The notes under the pieces were generated by a model. The model was not told the DNA's origin. It did not search any database and was given only the letters and a program-made list of their open reading frames with translations. 64,000 nucleotides of DNA from Cristatella mucedo (lineage: Eukaryota; Bryozoa; Phylactolaemata; Cristatellidae): NCBI GenBank assembly GCA_009760855.2, contig WPIO01000103.1, positions 706,001 through 770,000 of the forward strand, read 5' to 3'. The first letter of the stretch is position 1. Each line of letters opens with the position of its first letter. This document shows, one piece after another, positions 49,302-59,474 of this stretch. The translations under genes and the position numbers were made by a program.

Positions 49302-49714
49302 GTCAAGTGCTGACAATAGCAACGCGGCGATCATGGTCGTCCAGCTAGGCGATTCGTGCGCGAACACCACACCGTTCCGGAAGCTCGCAGAAAGAAAATG
49401 TGAGGCGGAGCAAACGGGAAGCGAATCAAACAAGCGTCACCCCTAGCGACTGGCACGAGCTGCGACGAGACGCGGTCGCTCGCCGTCAAGTCACCGGCAA
49501 TGTGCGCTGAAAGCCGACGACGAAATGCAAGGAAAGTAAGTATGGCCTATTTGTCCAATGTGATGCGTCGCTGCCGTCGCATCACCCTCTTTCGGTCGAG
49601 CTTGGAAGTCTCATCGGGGCGGCGCTGCCGCGAGCCTCTGCGGAAGTAGGGGGCGCGTTGAGTGAGGCGATCGATCGCAGATGAAAGTTCTCTGCAGAAC
49701 CTCGGTCGCTGCTC

Positions 49715-50370
49715 TCAGCTCAGCGTGCAGACGCAGTGCGTGGGCGGACAAAAGCGAGGCGTGAAGTTGCAGTTGACGTTGCACCATTTCTTCACGCCGT
49801 CGTTCTTGTACTGTTCGCGCGCCTCGCAGCTCCACACAGCTGAGCCGGAGCGAGTCGCCGCCGCCGTAGCGGCGACTGTCGAGCCGCTGCTCGCGAGCGT
49901 TGCCGAGGCGGCGGCGAGACGCGTCGTCGCGTCAGCCGGCGTCGTCGACTGCAGCGGCCTGGCGGTGGCTTCCACGCCGCCGCCGACCGCCGCCGGCGGC
50001 CAATCGCTGCCGGCTCTCTGAGACGCGGTCGGGGCTGAAGCGTTTGAGCTGGTTTCGCCCAGCTCGGTCAGACTAGACGAGGTGGTGTAAACGGTCGCCG
50101 GCGGATTTGAGGTAGCTTCCACGCCGCCGCCGACCGCCGCCGGCGGCCAATCGCTGCCGGCTCTCTGAGACGCGGTCGGGGCTGAAGCGTTTGAGCCGAC
50201 GTCGCCCAGCGCGCTGAGACTAGACGAGGTGTTGTAAACGGCCGCCGGCGGATTGGCGGTCGAACCGGCCGCTTGGCCGGCGACGATGCGCACATCAGCG
50301 CAGCCGTAGAACTCCTCCTGGATGCCGTGGCCGAGGCCGCAGCCTTCCTCGTCGCAGCCCCAGCTGTTGC
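49715..50370 (-). CDS. AA15 LPMO exon 6 (end of catalytic domain, repeat linker, Cys module)
   Basis: Follows acceptor CTCTCACTGCAG. It starts NSWGCDEEGCGLGHG and ends the catalytic domain with EEFYGCADVRI, carrying the aromatic residue next to the copper site. A Ser/Thr/Ala/Pro-rich linker follows with a 49-residue unit repeated (SNASAPTASQRAGSDWPP...), likely O-glycosylated. The end is a short cysteine domain (WSCEAREQYKNDGVKKWCN, then FCPPTHCVC) found at the C-terminus of several animal AA15 proteins. Stop TGA at 49717-49715. Confidence 0.92.
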
Positions 50371-52593
50371 CTGCAGTGAGAGAGGACCGCCGGCCGGTCG
50401 GAGGAGCGTGCGTTCCGGCCTCGAAACTTTCCCACTAACCAATCGCGCTTAACTACTGAGGAACTGGACGGGGCTGCGGTGGCGCGGCTGCGGCCGGAGG
50501 ATTGTCAACTCGAGGATTTTGGCAAGAGTAACGAGTAACGCGTTTGACCCAGGTGGGTAAGGTGATGGCCTTTAACTATCAAGGTCGTGACTTTCGTCAC
50601 GCTCCGTCGCGTGCGTATAGAAGACGTTAGGCAGCCGTCGGTTCGGCAGCGGCTGCAAAAGTGCCTAATAATGGCGTGAGCGCGCGCGAAACCCGTCCTT
50701 CCGTCGCATCTAGCTCTCGAGCCCGACCGACATCCGGTTACGGTCCGCAGTGAGGCGGAGACGCCCGCGCGAGGGAATGGCGACATCGTCTGACGACAGA
50801 CGGGGTCAGGGTCGTCAGGTCGGTTCGATTATGACGACAGGGTCTGCGGTCGCCTATTAGTGGCGCAAAGCACTCGTCGGTCGGCCGGCGAGTGGCGCAG
50901 CCGCTGCGGCCGCCGAAGCGCACCTGTTCGATACCGCCACTGCAGCACGCACGCGTCGCACGCCACGTCCGTCGGCAGCTGCACGACGAAAGTGTTCACT
51001 CCCTTCTCGTCGAACCTGCAGCAACGCTCACCGTCAACGCTCGCCGCCTCTCGGCGCTCTCGGCGGCGGCGCGCGAGCCGGACGCGCGCACAGCGCGGCG
51101 CCCGGGCCGCGCGCGGTCGCAGCCGCCGCCGCAGCGAGCGGCCGCTACACGCAGCGCTGGCGCTCGCCTCGTTCGTCCTTCGGGTGACGCGAGCAGCACG
51201 CTGGGCGAGTCCGATCGAACGGCCGCCGCTGCGTCGAGACCGCGCTGCGGCGCGTCGTTCAAGAATAGTCGAAATTCGTGGTAACCCTGCAAGCGGCCGT
51301 GCACGCAGCTCTCAGGTCACGGCGCGGCAGCGGGCGGCTGACGCCCGCGCCGCTGCCGCGGGCGTCAGGCGCTTCTGCTGGCTGCTCGGGAGACTGCGGC
51401 AGCGGCGAGCGCTCAGCGCGGCGCTGCCGCCGAGCTGAGCGCTCGCCGAGCGAGCGAGGAGCCGACGTACCCGGTGCGAGGTGGTGATGTGGATCTTTAT
51501 GGCGGCCGACTGACCTCGCGTGTAGTTGGCGACCACGAGGCCAGTGGCGTACACGTTGTCCGGACCGGGTTCGTTGGGACGCGGGCCGCCGTACGGGTCG
51601 CCGCACAGGCCGCACTTGCCGCCGTTGATGCCGTGCTGCACCTGCAAATGCGAAGCAGCCGGAGCGGTGCACGGCGCTGCGGCCGCTGGCCGGCGGCGGC
51701 GGCGGCAAGTAGTAGAAGCCGCCGCGCGGCAGCTGCTCCTAGCTGGATGAGGACGCTCGCGGCGGCGGCGGCGGCGCGCTCAAGCTGGCGAGACGCGGAT
51801 CCGCGACGAAGACTTACACTGAAGCCGCCGCAGTTGAGACCGTTGTCGTCAAAGTTTATCGGCGTACCGAATCCCGCTCGCCAAGCGCTCGATCGACCCG
51901 GCGGCTGATCGAGCCAGCCGTGACCCTGCGCGTGACCCTGGGCGAAAACGAGAGCGGCGGCGGCTGCAGCCGAGCTCCCGGCCAAGCTCCCGAGCTCCCG
52001 GCGAAAAAGAGAGCTCGGCTCCCGGTGTGCCTGCAGTAGGCGGCGCTCCCCCTACCGCCAGCTGTTTTGCTTGCCGTCGTTATTATTGCGGGCTCGGTCG
52101 CCTCGCTGGGAAAGCTCGCTGTTAGAAGCTTGCGAAATGAAGAAGCGAAAGTGTAAAAGCTCCCCTCGAACTATAGACTTCAAGCTACCTAATGTGGCGC
52201 CGAAAGACGAAACTGCGGCCGTCTTTCGTCGCACGTCCCGAGCTCTTTTTTTCCTAGTCCTGCAGTCGATCGCACACTCCGCATTTCTCCTGTCTCTTCT
52301 CGCCGTCGCCATCACTAATCTGGGCCGTATCGACGGCGCAGCCTAACTTCACGCCTACCGAGAGCGGCTGCCGAACGGAGGCAGCCGCTCGCGGAATGCT
52401 CCATTCAGCGCATGCTGGCCGTTGCGAGCTGAACAACGCAGTCTCGCTGTCTGCTCCTTGCCAGCTCTCGACCGGCCTTCGGGCTTCGCACGCTTCGGCC
52501 TTCGCTGCGTGTGTCGCTACGCTTTGCGGTGCTACTTACCAGGACAGTCAGTATAGCAGCGAGGAGAAGCGACGCCTGACTTTCCGGCCCCAT
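49715..52593 (-). CDS. Secreted AA15-type lytic polysaccharide monooxygenase with duplicated linker and C-terminal Cys module
   Basis: Predicted secreted copper enzyme for oxidative cleavage of chitin or cellulose (AA15 family knowledge; substrate not decidable here). Exons on the - strand: 52593-52540, 51937-51818, 51641-51471, 51286 to an unresolved end, about 51015-50924, and 50370-49715. The order is signal peptide, HGWLDQPP with the N-terminal His, SSAWRAGFGTPINFDDNG, CGGF, NGGKCGLCGDPYGG, YATGLVVANYTRGQ, TTSHR joined to GYHEFRL (second copper His), VACDACVLQWRY, NSWGCDEEGCG, EEFYGCADV (axial aromatic position), a Ser/Thr/Pro-rich linker, and a Cys-rich end (WCNVNCNF, FCPPTHCVC). It sits in a GC-rich island with a TATA box upstream. 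The exon 4/5 join is unresolved, so function of the allele is likely but not proven. Confidence 0.9.
49968..50262. repeat. 147-bp tandem repeat coding for the LPMO linker
   Basis: Units start at 49968 and 50115, with a third partial unit beyond. The first 82 bases of the two units are identical. The period of 147 bp is 49 codons, so the frame is kept. Confidence 0.95.
50924..51015 (-). CDS. AA15 LPMO exon 5
   Basis: Reads FDEKGVNTFVVQLPTDVACD then ACVLQWRYRT, the strongly conserved AA15 strand with its Cys pair and QW. The 3' donor is AG|GTGCGC and leaves one G, completed by GC of exon 6 to give Gly-Asn-Ser-Trp-Gly. The 5' acceptor is GTTGCTGCAG. The same frame is open further upstream (VDGERCCRFDEK), so an earlier acceptor near 51040 is possible. 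Confidence 0.88.
51130..51286 (-). CDS. AA15 LPMO exon 4 (3' end uncertain)
   Basis: Follows acceptor CGCTTGCAG and starts GYHEFRLFLNDAPQRGL, the AA15 block after the second copper His. Most relatives have Cys where this reads Phe (RLF for RLC). The frame stays open with no clear strong donor of the phase needed for exon 5, so the 3' end given is only nominal. A weak GTCACC donor after PSVLLA (about 51186) is one in-phase choice. Confidence 0.65.
51471..51641 (-). CDS. AA15 LPMO exon 3
   Basis: 57 codons in phase 0. It follows acceptor CGCATTTGCAG, starts VQHGINGGKCGLCGDPYGG, continues NEPGPDNVYATGLVVANY and ends HITTSHR at donor GTACGT. The CxxC and YA-G-Y-GQ patterns are typical of AA15. 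The His in TTSHR is the expected second copper ligand. Confidence 0.93.
51818..51937 (-). CDS. AA15 LPMO exon 2 (N-terminal His)
   Basis: 40 codons in phase 0. It follows a good acceptor (GCTCTCGTTTTCGCCCAG) and starts GHAQGHGWLDQPPGRSSAWR, ending NGLNCGGFS at donor GTAAGT. The mature enzyme probably starts at the His of HGWL. An alternative in-phase acceptor 12 bp on (exon from 51925) drops GHAQ and would place the same His after TVLG. Confidence 0.9.
52137..52346 (+). CDS. Unassigned 69-codon ORF with one membrane segment
   Basis: ATG with G at -3, then MKKRKCKSSPRTIDFKLPN, a charged stretch and a hydrophobic segment (ALFFLVLQSIAHSAFLLSLL), stop at 52344. It lies antisense inside LPMO intron 1 in a GC-rich island. 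The composition looks protein-like (basic head, single helix). However, the pyrimidine-rich run before CTGCAG at about 52265 could instead be a splice acceptor, making part of it intron. Family not recognised. Confidence 0.25.
   Translation: MKKRKCKSSPRTIDFKLPNVAPKDETAAVFRRTSRALFFLVLQSIAHSAFLLSLLAVAITNLGRIDGAA
52540..52593 (-). CDS. AA15 LPMO exon 1 (signal peptide)
   Basis: 18 codons, MGPESQASLLLAAILTVL, then an ideal donor GTAAGT. The start has a strong Kozak context (A at -3, G at +4). A TATA-like CATATAAGG lies about 60 bp upstream. The exon ends in phase 0, matching exon 2. Together with GHAQG from exon 2 it forms a normal signal peptide that would expose the catalytic His. Confidence 0.8.
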
Positions 52594-52652
52594 CTTTTCT
52601 GATCTCTGCAACCGGAGCTCGGAGTATGCTTTGGACCAGGAGTAGCGGTGGC

Positions 52653-52661
52653 CTTATATGC
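52653..52661 (-). promoter_or_regulatory. TATA-like box of the LPMO gene
   Basis: CATATAAGG on the - strand, about 60 bp upstream of the LPMO start codon, in a GC-rich setting. Position fits a short 5' UTR of about 30 bases. Confidence 0.5.
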
Positions 52662-53019
52662 TCGCGCAGTCCTAGTTTTGGCCGCACGACTCGCGAAGGC
52701 GCAGTCGCGTGGGGCCAACCAGGGTGTGTTCCGGAATGCACTGCCATTTCTTTTGTGGTTAGTGCGTCCGATGACTAATGTGCTTATGTTGATGGGCACA
52801 TTTGAGTGATAAAACGAGCCACTTTCGCCTGAAGGATTACAGGGACCTCCGTCCCGGAGGCTGGTGCCATGTCGATGCACTGTCTAGTTTAAAGCCCTTT
52901 ACTCTAGGTTGGAGCCACAGCCGGTTGGCAGATTGTGTAGATAAGGATTGTTTAGATAGGAATACCGCTTGTTTAGATAAGGATACCGCTTGTTTAGATA
53001 AGGATACACGTCTAAGTTG

Positions 53020-53735
53020 GTCTTTTCACTCGTGACAACCCATCTCGACTTCTGCAACTCACTGCTTACTGGCCTATCGGCATGCGCGATCAGGCGATTG
53101 CAGCTCGTGCAAAACGCAGCTAGGCTTGTCTGTCGTGAGCGTCGCAGTTGCCACATCACACCACCTCTCGCCGACCTGCACTCGCTACCAGTCAAGCAAC
53201 GGATTGACTTCAAGGTTTTATCGCTCACTTTAAGGTAATTTCATTCTTTGGCTCCAGCCTATCTCTCAGATCTATACCCCCAACAGGCCATCGTGCCACC
53301 TGCTTTTCGGAATCCAACAGTTTGCCAATTTTACAAACCTCAAATCCTTTGGAGACCGCGAATTTAGTTGGTATGCTCCCAAAGCCTGAAACTCAATCCC
53401 GACTTGCGTCACAAAATCCCCTGACTTGACCACATTAGAAAAAAATTAAAACGCACCTATTGAGGACAGCATTTAGTGGGTCCCTGTGATTAATCCTTCA
53501 TGTGCTTATGCGTGCTGGCACTGTGCATGCTGCCACAAACCACATTTGCATGCTGACCCTGTGCATGTCACCCCTAACCATGTTATTCATGTTTTTTATC
53601 AAGCATGGTATTACTCACGATTCGATTGTATTTCCCTTTGCAGCAAATCTAAAACGCCTAGAAAGAGATTGAGTTCTCTGAGGGCGCTTTATCAAGTGCT
53701 CTATAATAATTATAATTATTATTATTATTATTATT
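53020..53735 (+). mobile_element. LINE-A copy, RT C-terminus plus 3' UTR
   Basis: Reads LVTTHLDFCNSLLTGLSACA and LPVKQRIDFKVLSL, with shifts, then the 3' UTR, hairpin (53645-53695) and an ATT tail. Confidence 0.9.
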
Positions 53736-53839
53736 GTGCAGTCGGCGGTGAATCTCCGGCCTAGTCCTAATGGACTTGACAGCAATGAACGGACTTGATC
53801 TGATATCTAGAAGCATGTCTTTAAAGGCTTTCTCAAGCA

Positions 53840-54051
53840 AGCACACACACAGACGCATGCATTCGCTCGAGCATACACACACGCATACGAATACGCACGT
53901 ACGAGCTCGGGAACTCACACACACACACGATCATGCATGCACACACAACGTGACTCAGGGTCTAAAAACCTGCACACACAAATGATTCGTGCTGAAAATA
54001 AGATCCACACACACACACACACATACACACACACACACGAACGCACGCACG

Positions 54052-54090
<39 letters not shown>

Positions 54091-54116
54091 ATAGAGAACA
54101 CAAACACCTCGTTATA

Positions 54117-54172
<56 letters not shown>
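53840..54172 (+). repeat. (CA)n and (CT)n microsatellites
   Basis: Broken CA tracts 53840-54090 followed by CT 54120-54172. Confidence 0.97.
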
Positions 54173-54174
<2 letters not shown>

Positions 54175-54411
54175 CATTTATCCGTCTTCGCTTGACCGTC
54201 TACAGAGTTAGCTTCATAGGTTTTCGCATGACAACGGAAGGCCCAATAAATAAGCACGGCTAGCTGCTGAGGCGAAGCCCCGGCGATCTGGGCTGCCCCG
54301 TAAGCCTATGCCTCCCCCTGACCGTCACCAACGACGGATTTTTGTCCGTCATCCGGTCGATGAGCATTCTCCGAGTGGGCGTCGAATAAATACTATGACC
54401 TTTGGCTATAA

Positions 54412-54500
54412 TTCCTCATAATAATAGTAATATTTTATGTGTATAGCACCCTCAGAAAACGTAATCCCTTTCCAGGTACTTTGCACAGGTGTAAAGGAAG
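54412..54500 (-). mobile_element. LINE-A 3' end
   Basis: AATAATAGTAATATT tail and diverged hairpin, directly before the possible exon at 54516. Confidence 0.65.
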
Positions 54501-54515
54501 AGTTCTTCTTCAAAG

Positions 54516-54609
54516 AATGGGCAGGGCCGGAATGATGACTGGCATGCAGAGCTATGCTTATTCAAGCTATTGCCCAGAGGAAGTTGTTGAAGCGATGATA
54601 TACTGGCTA
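54516..54609 (+). CDS. Possible coding exon of an unrecognised gene
   Basis: Follows a good acceptor (GTTCTTCTTCAAAG) and ends at donor GTAAGG. Reads MGRAGMMTGMQSYAYSSYCP then EEVVEAMIYWL, ending in phase 0. The peptide is not repeat-like and is not part of either LINE family. It could join in phase to 57184-57255. Directly upstream is a LINE-A 3' end. Family not recognised. Confidence 0.3.
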
Positions 54610-54944
54610 GTAAGGACTACCGCGAACTTCATCTTGAAAATACAGTGGTAAGATACCGTTTATTTCGATAATTAGCCTTCATTTAATTTAATTTTGAGAA
54701 TTGCACAATTCTGTTTTCGCCTCAATCTATAGACCCAGAACTCGATCAATTCCAGGTAGCCTCTTGCTGCGTAAATCATTCTGGTTATATTGCAAGCAGT
54801 TCCATACTGGCTGCGACTTTTTCAATTCTAAATTTGATATGCTGCGTAATTAATTAGTACGGACGTGGCAACGGAAACTCTACCTTGAAAGGTAGGAATC
54901 TTTTCGGCTCTTAGTAAAACCAAGTGACAAGCTACTAAAGTCTC

Positions 54945-55815
54945 TACCTGCTGCAATTTCTTTCTAGGTGCTTTAAATCTGCTGCAAAGGAAACACGATT
55001 GAATCGTGAGTGATAACACGATCTATAAACAACAAGATTAATATGGTTAGGAGTGATATGCACTGGATCAGCATGCAAGTGTGGTTAGTGGCAGCATGCA
55101 GTGTCAGCACAAATAAGCACATAAAGGACAAGTCACAGGGAACCACCAAGTTCTGTCATAAATTGGTGTTTTACTTTTATTTTTATTGGTCAAGTCAGGG
55201 GATGTCGTGACGCAAGTCGGGAGCGAGTTCCAGGCATTGGTAGCATACGAAGTAAATGCACGGTCTCCAAAGGATTTTAGGTTCATGCGAGGTATAATTA
55301 AACAGTTAGTAACCCAAAATCGGGTGGTACGATGCTTGGTCTGGTGGGAGTAGATCTGATAGGTAGGGTGGAGCAAAAGAATGAAGGGACCTAAAAGTGA
55401 GCGACAACACCTTAAATTCGGTGCATTGCTTGACTGGTAGCCAGTGCAGGTCGGCGAGAACTAGTGTGATGTGGAAACTGAGATGCTCACGACAGACAAG
55501 CTGAGCTGCAGAGTTTTGCCCCAGCTGTAAGCGCCTGATTGCAGATGTCTGTAGGCCAGCAAGCAGTGATTTACAGAACTCAAGGATGTCAGAAATGCAT
55601 GGACCAACTTAGATGTGGTATCCTTACCTAAAAGAACTCAAATTCTAGCAACGTTGTGTAGCTGAAAGTAGGCAGACTTGCTTGTGGAGCTGATGTGGTC
55701 GTCTAGCGAGAGGTCACTTTGGAACATGATACCAGGATTTTATGCAGATTCAACAGATGTGCTGACACAGCCAATTTTGAGCGTTAGCCTTTCCAATTTC
55801 TGAATACGATAAAGT
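54945..55815 (-). mobile_element. LINE-A copy, RT C-terminus plus 3' UTR
   Basis: Partial hairpin, 3' UTR (55000-55150) and RT C-terminus (55150-55560; MLHPTYQIYSHQTKHRTTRF on the - strand), then RT thumb text to 55815. Confidence 0.85.
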
Positions 55816-56929
55816 CCATAAAGACTCGGTGAAATGACAGCCCCAACGAATTACTTAGTGAAATTCGCCACTTTCGAATCGTGCAGATCACAATCACTGG
55901 TCTAAATTTGACACTATTGAGCAAGCATAGTGTCGTCCACTGCAAATCAAGCAGTTCATGTGCCCTCTGGCTGGTAATAAGTTTTTACCGGGATGATCCT
56001 CGTAATTTTCCTGGCTAAAGATTATTCAAGCGTATCTCATTCTGACTAGCGAGGCAGGACGTGGACTATGAATAATGCCTAAAGTTAGGGTGATGCAGGC
56101 TATAGATTACGAGAACTCTGGAAATAATTTTATACGGGCATGCCAGCAGTTCCGTAAAATTTTGAGTGCAAATGCAAATGCAAATGCAAATAACATGCTT
56201 TTCATTTCGGCCAAAAAGCCTCGGTTAAATTAACCTACCCGATCCTACTATCGCCGCAGTCTAGAGACATGGAATTTTACCGATCCTATCCTTAATAGTT
56301 TACAGATGTAAAATTAATAACGATCATTGTGAATGTGGTTTCATTCTAATAGCGACGTCCAATGCTATTGTTGATGTACACTGCTATTCATTTTTAAAGC
56401 CAGGTCATTGGAAAGTCTTAGTTTATTAGAAAGTTTTAGTAGCTTCGATTTTTCAGTTCTCGGTGAATCCGAGATATTGGCTGCTTTTTGAGCCTATTCC
56501 CTATGCAACATATACAAGCTGAAATGACAAAGACCAGGCTACACAGTAATATGAACTAGATGTTACAGGCTAGATTTTATTGAAGGCTTACACTACCGAG
56601 GCTCTATCAGTAATTAGTAATATCATAAATCCTGACAAACGGCGGCTTGAAATTCACTGTTTCATCGTTTTCGGTCTGCCGCTAAAAATCACGCGTCCCT
56701 CAAAACTTATTACATTAAACTAAATACGTCGGTTCAAATGCCTAAATTGACTAAAACGTTGATATTACATGAGAGCGACCATAAGTAGCCTGTAAAGCCC
56801 TGACGTACCGAGAGACAATGCAGCTTCATCACAGTCAGTGCTACCGTTAATCAAACTTTTGCATTCATTACAATCATTGTGGAGCTGTATTTATGGCAAT
56901 GAATTTTTCTTAACTACCTTGAGATAACT
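55816..56929. other. No gene recognised
   Basis: AT-rich, no long frames, one short run of AAATGC units near 56170. Confidence 0.5.
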
Positions 56930-57130
56930 TTATCGGAATCTAATCGTTTACCTATCCGTCGTACAAAACTCAAACTTCTGAGAAAACAGTGCCTTTAGCC
57001 AACTGAAACCTACTCTGCTCTTTAATAATAATAAATCATATATAACGCCTCCAGAGAACCTAATCTCTTTCTGTGCACTTTAAATATGCTGTAAGGAAGC
57101 ATGATCGAATGGTTATTGGTAGCTCATGCT
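56930..57130. mobile_element. Two opposed LINE-A scraps
   Basis: 56930-57010 is a + strand scrap of the RT C-terminus. 57015-57130 is a - strand 3' end with AATAATAATA tail and hairpin. They sit tail to tail, 55 bp before the possible exon at 57184. Confidence 0.6.
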
Positions 57131-57183
57131 CAACTTCAGAAATTAGCATAATGCTCATTGCTTACTGGTCTCATGTCCTACAG

Positions 57184-57255
57184 GAAAAGCGTGGCTCCGC
57201 CTCTCTGAGCGTGGAAATAGATGGGCAGCAGCAGCCTATAGATATTGTCTGCTTA
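57184..57255 (+). CDS. Possible coding exon of an unrecognised gene
   Basis: Follows a clear branch/pyrimidine tract and acceptor (CTCATGTCCTACAG) and ends at donor GTATAA. Reads EKRGSASLSVEIDGQQQPID then IVCL, 24 codons in phase 0 at both ends. If the donor is not used a stop follows within two codons. In phase with 54516-54609. Family not recognised. Confidence 0.35.
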
Positions 57256-57519
57256 GTATAAATCCAACATATTTGAACTCAAAGTCATAAAATTTCCTCA
57301 CTAACTATGCAAGATGAGATATTTAAAACTAATTGGTAAGAGCTGGCTCAACTATAGACCCTTAACAAGCGCCTTCTTATAGCGAGTTAATTGAAATTCC
57401 GTCATTTTATATAGACAAATTTTCCTTTGAGTCAGCACTGCAGCCAGTTTATAAAGACCTCGGGATTTTAAAGTATCTGCGTCTGCAACTCCCTAGAGCT
57501 TTGTATTAAACAATAAAAG

Positions 57520-58120
57520 GCTGCCGTTACGCATTCGGTAGCCAACAGACTTTATCACATGCAGCAAAGATAAAGTGAGAAGCATAGCAAATTCAGAAGT
57601 TGAGCAGTTGAGGTAGTGAGTAGCACGGAGATAGCCGCTCAGGACTGATGAAAAATATGAGCCATATTTGGCAGCAGGAAAGTAGTTATCATTGCGTCAG
57701 AATTGTGGAAGTGAGCTCCACAGCCTAGGACCTGCAGAGAAAAAGTTTCTGTCACGAATGGTCTTTAATTGGATTAACGGAACGGCTAATTTGTTTTAAA
57801 TAAAGGACCTGATGGCACGAGGAGACTAAAACTGGTGCAGCAGATCAGCGAAGTATGAAGGAGCGAAGCCTAGCGGGTCAGCATAGGAATTTTACTTTGT
57901 ATTCATTAATCAACCGGCTGCCATCCAAGCTCTTTCAGCAAAGGAGACACTTGGTCAAACTTGTGGGATTTATAAACTGGCCTTACAGCTGTATTTATTG
58001 CCAGCTGCAGTAACCTAGGCACTTTTTTGTAAGTAACCTGCCACAAGGAAATTGCAATAATCTAGCAGAGGAACAACTAAAGAGCTAGTTGATTTTTTGC
58101 AAGCTACCCTGGAAGAGTTG
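57520..58120 (-). mobile_element. LINE-B copy, 3' part
   Basis: CATTCGGTAGCCAACAGAC, AGTAGCACGGAGATAGC and the reverse of the RT C-terminus (GCTGCCATCCAAGCTC), as in the other LINE-B copies. Confidence 0.8.
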
Positions 58121-58214
58121 CCTAATCTTTGATACGGATCTAACGCGATGGCCATCAGCTGTGGAAGCAGTTATCTTAATGAAATTGTACGCAGCTATCG
58201 AAGACGACGCCTAA

Positions 58215-58620
58215 ATTCTGAGTTGAACTAATAGTAATAGAAATAAAAAGATATTTTTAGGGCCCTCAGAAAACTAAACCTATTTCTCGGCACATTCAAT
58301 TTTCTGCGAAGTGTGTCAATATTTTAGTTTGTGATATTTGCACAGCGCCAGTACGCACGAGCACGCAACGGACAAATCAGGGGGACCCAGCATCTGCTGT
58401 GCGGAACTGGTGCGCGTTTTGCTCTTCTGCTCAAATGCCGCAAAGTCAGCGGAATAAAATGACTTCGTCAGTCAGAAGTGAGTCTCAGGTTTCGGAGCAG
58501 CATGTGAATTCAGGGCACGGTCTACAAAAGAATTGAGGTTGTTCGAGGCACAGCCAAACGACTTGAAGCCAAAGTGTGTGTGTGTTTGTGTATTTGTGTG
58601 TGTGTGTGTGCGCGTGTGTT

Positions 58621-58658
<38 letters not shown>

Positions 58659-58712
58659 CGTGTGTGCGTGTGTGCGTGTGTGCGTGTGTGCGTGTGTGCG
58701 TGTGTGCGTGTG

Positions 58713-58755
<43 letters not shown>

Positions 58756-58785
58756 GTGCGTGTGTGTGTGTGTGCGTGTGTGCGT

Positions 58786-58829
<44 letters not shown>

Positions 58830-58890
58830 GTGCGTGTGTGCGTGTGTGCGTGTGTGCGTGTGTGCGTGTGTGCGTGTGTGCGTGTGTGCG

Positions 58891-58966
<76 letters not shown>

Positions 58967-59050
58967 GCCTGATTGGGCAGTAGCTCAGATGAATGGGCTC
59001 GAGCGAGACAATAGAGGGACCTAAAAGTAAGCGACGAATACCGCAAAGAC
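58215..59050 (-). mobile_element. LINE-A copy split by a 390-bp (TG)n tract
   Basis: AATAGTAATAG tail, hairpin (58255-58305) and 3' UTR run to about 58573. LINE text resumes at 58965 (GCCTGATTGGGCAGTAG, AATAGAGGGACCTAAAAGT) where other copies read continuously. Confidence 0.75.
58574..58963 (+). repeat. (TG)n microsatellite with GTGTGTGC units
   Basis: 390 bp of TG with regular CG interruptions, sitting inside a LINE-A copy. Confidence 0.98.
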
Positions 59051-59374
59051 CGCGCGCTGCTCAACGACGATGACGACGAAAGCAGGACCAGCGAAATGCG
59101 GGGCGGCGACAGCGAGGCGTCAGTCGTCCCTCGCCCAGCTAATACGCCGTCGTTCGTTCGTTCGTTCATAGACACGAGCCAGCCAATGACGACTGTTCGT
59201 AGCACAGCGAGCGCTAGTAGCTCCAACTAACTAATAATGGCGTCCGTCGCTGCAGGTCTCTACTAATGTGTGCAGGCCTCGCTCTTTACAACGCGGGTCG
59301 TGCAGGTGCGAGAGTGCAGCTGCAGCTGGCGACTCTTTGTTGCCCACCGCTAGCGGCGGCGACGGCCGTCGAGC

Positions 59375-59425
59375 CTCTCGCGCCGCTGCGTAAAACGAGG
59401 CTGCTAAATCGGCCGAGCCTTTTTA
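59375..59425 (+). mobile_element. SINE-1 end fragment
   Basis: CGAGGCTGCTAAATCGGCC matches the SINE-1 3' end. The head is absent. Confidence 0.5.
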
Positions 59426-59474
59426 AGTAATGCAGCTCCACAAGAGCCGCGCATCGCCACCGGGGCGCATTGAG

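Noticed and set aside
58522-59226. 234-residue His/Thr frame and matching Cys/Val frames
   Set aside because: Translation of the (TG)n tract and flanking LINE-A; no real protein.
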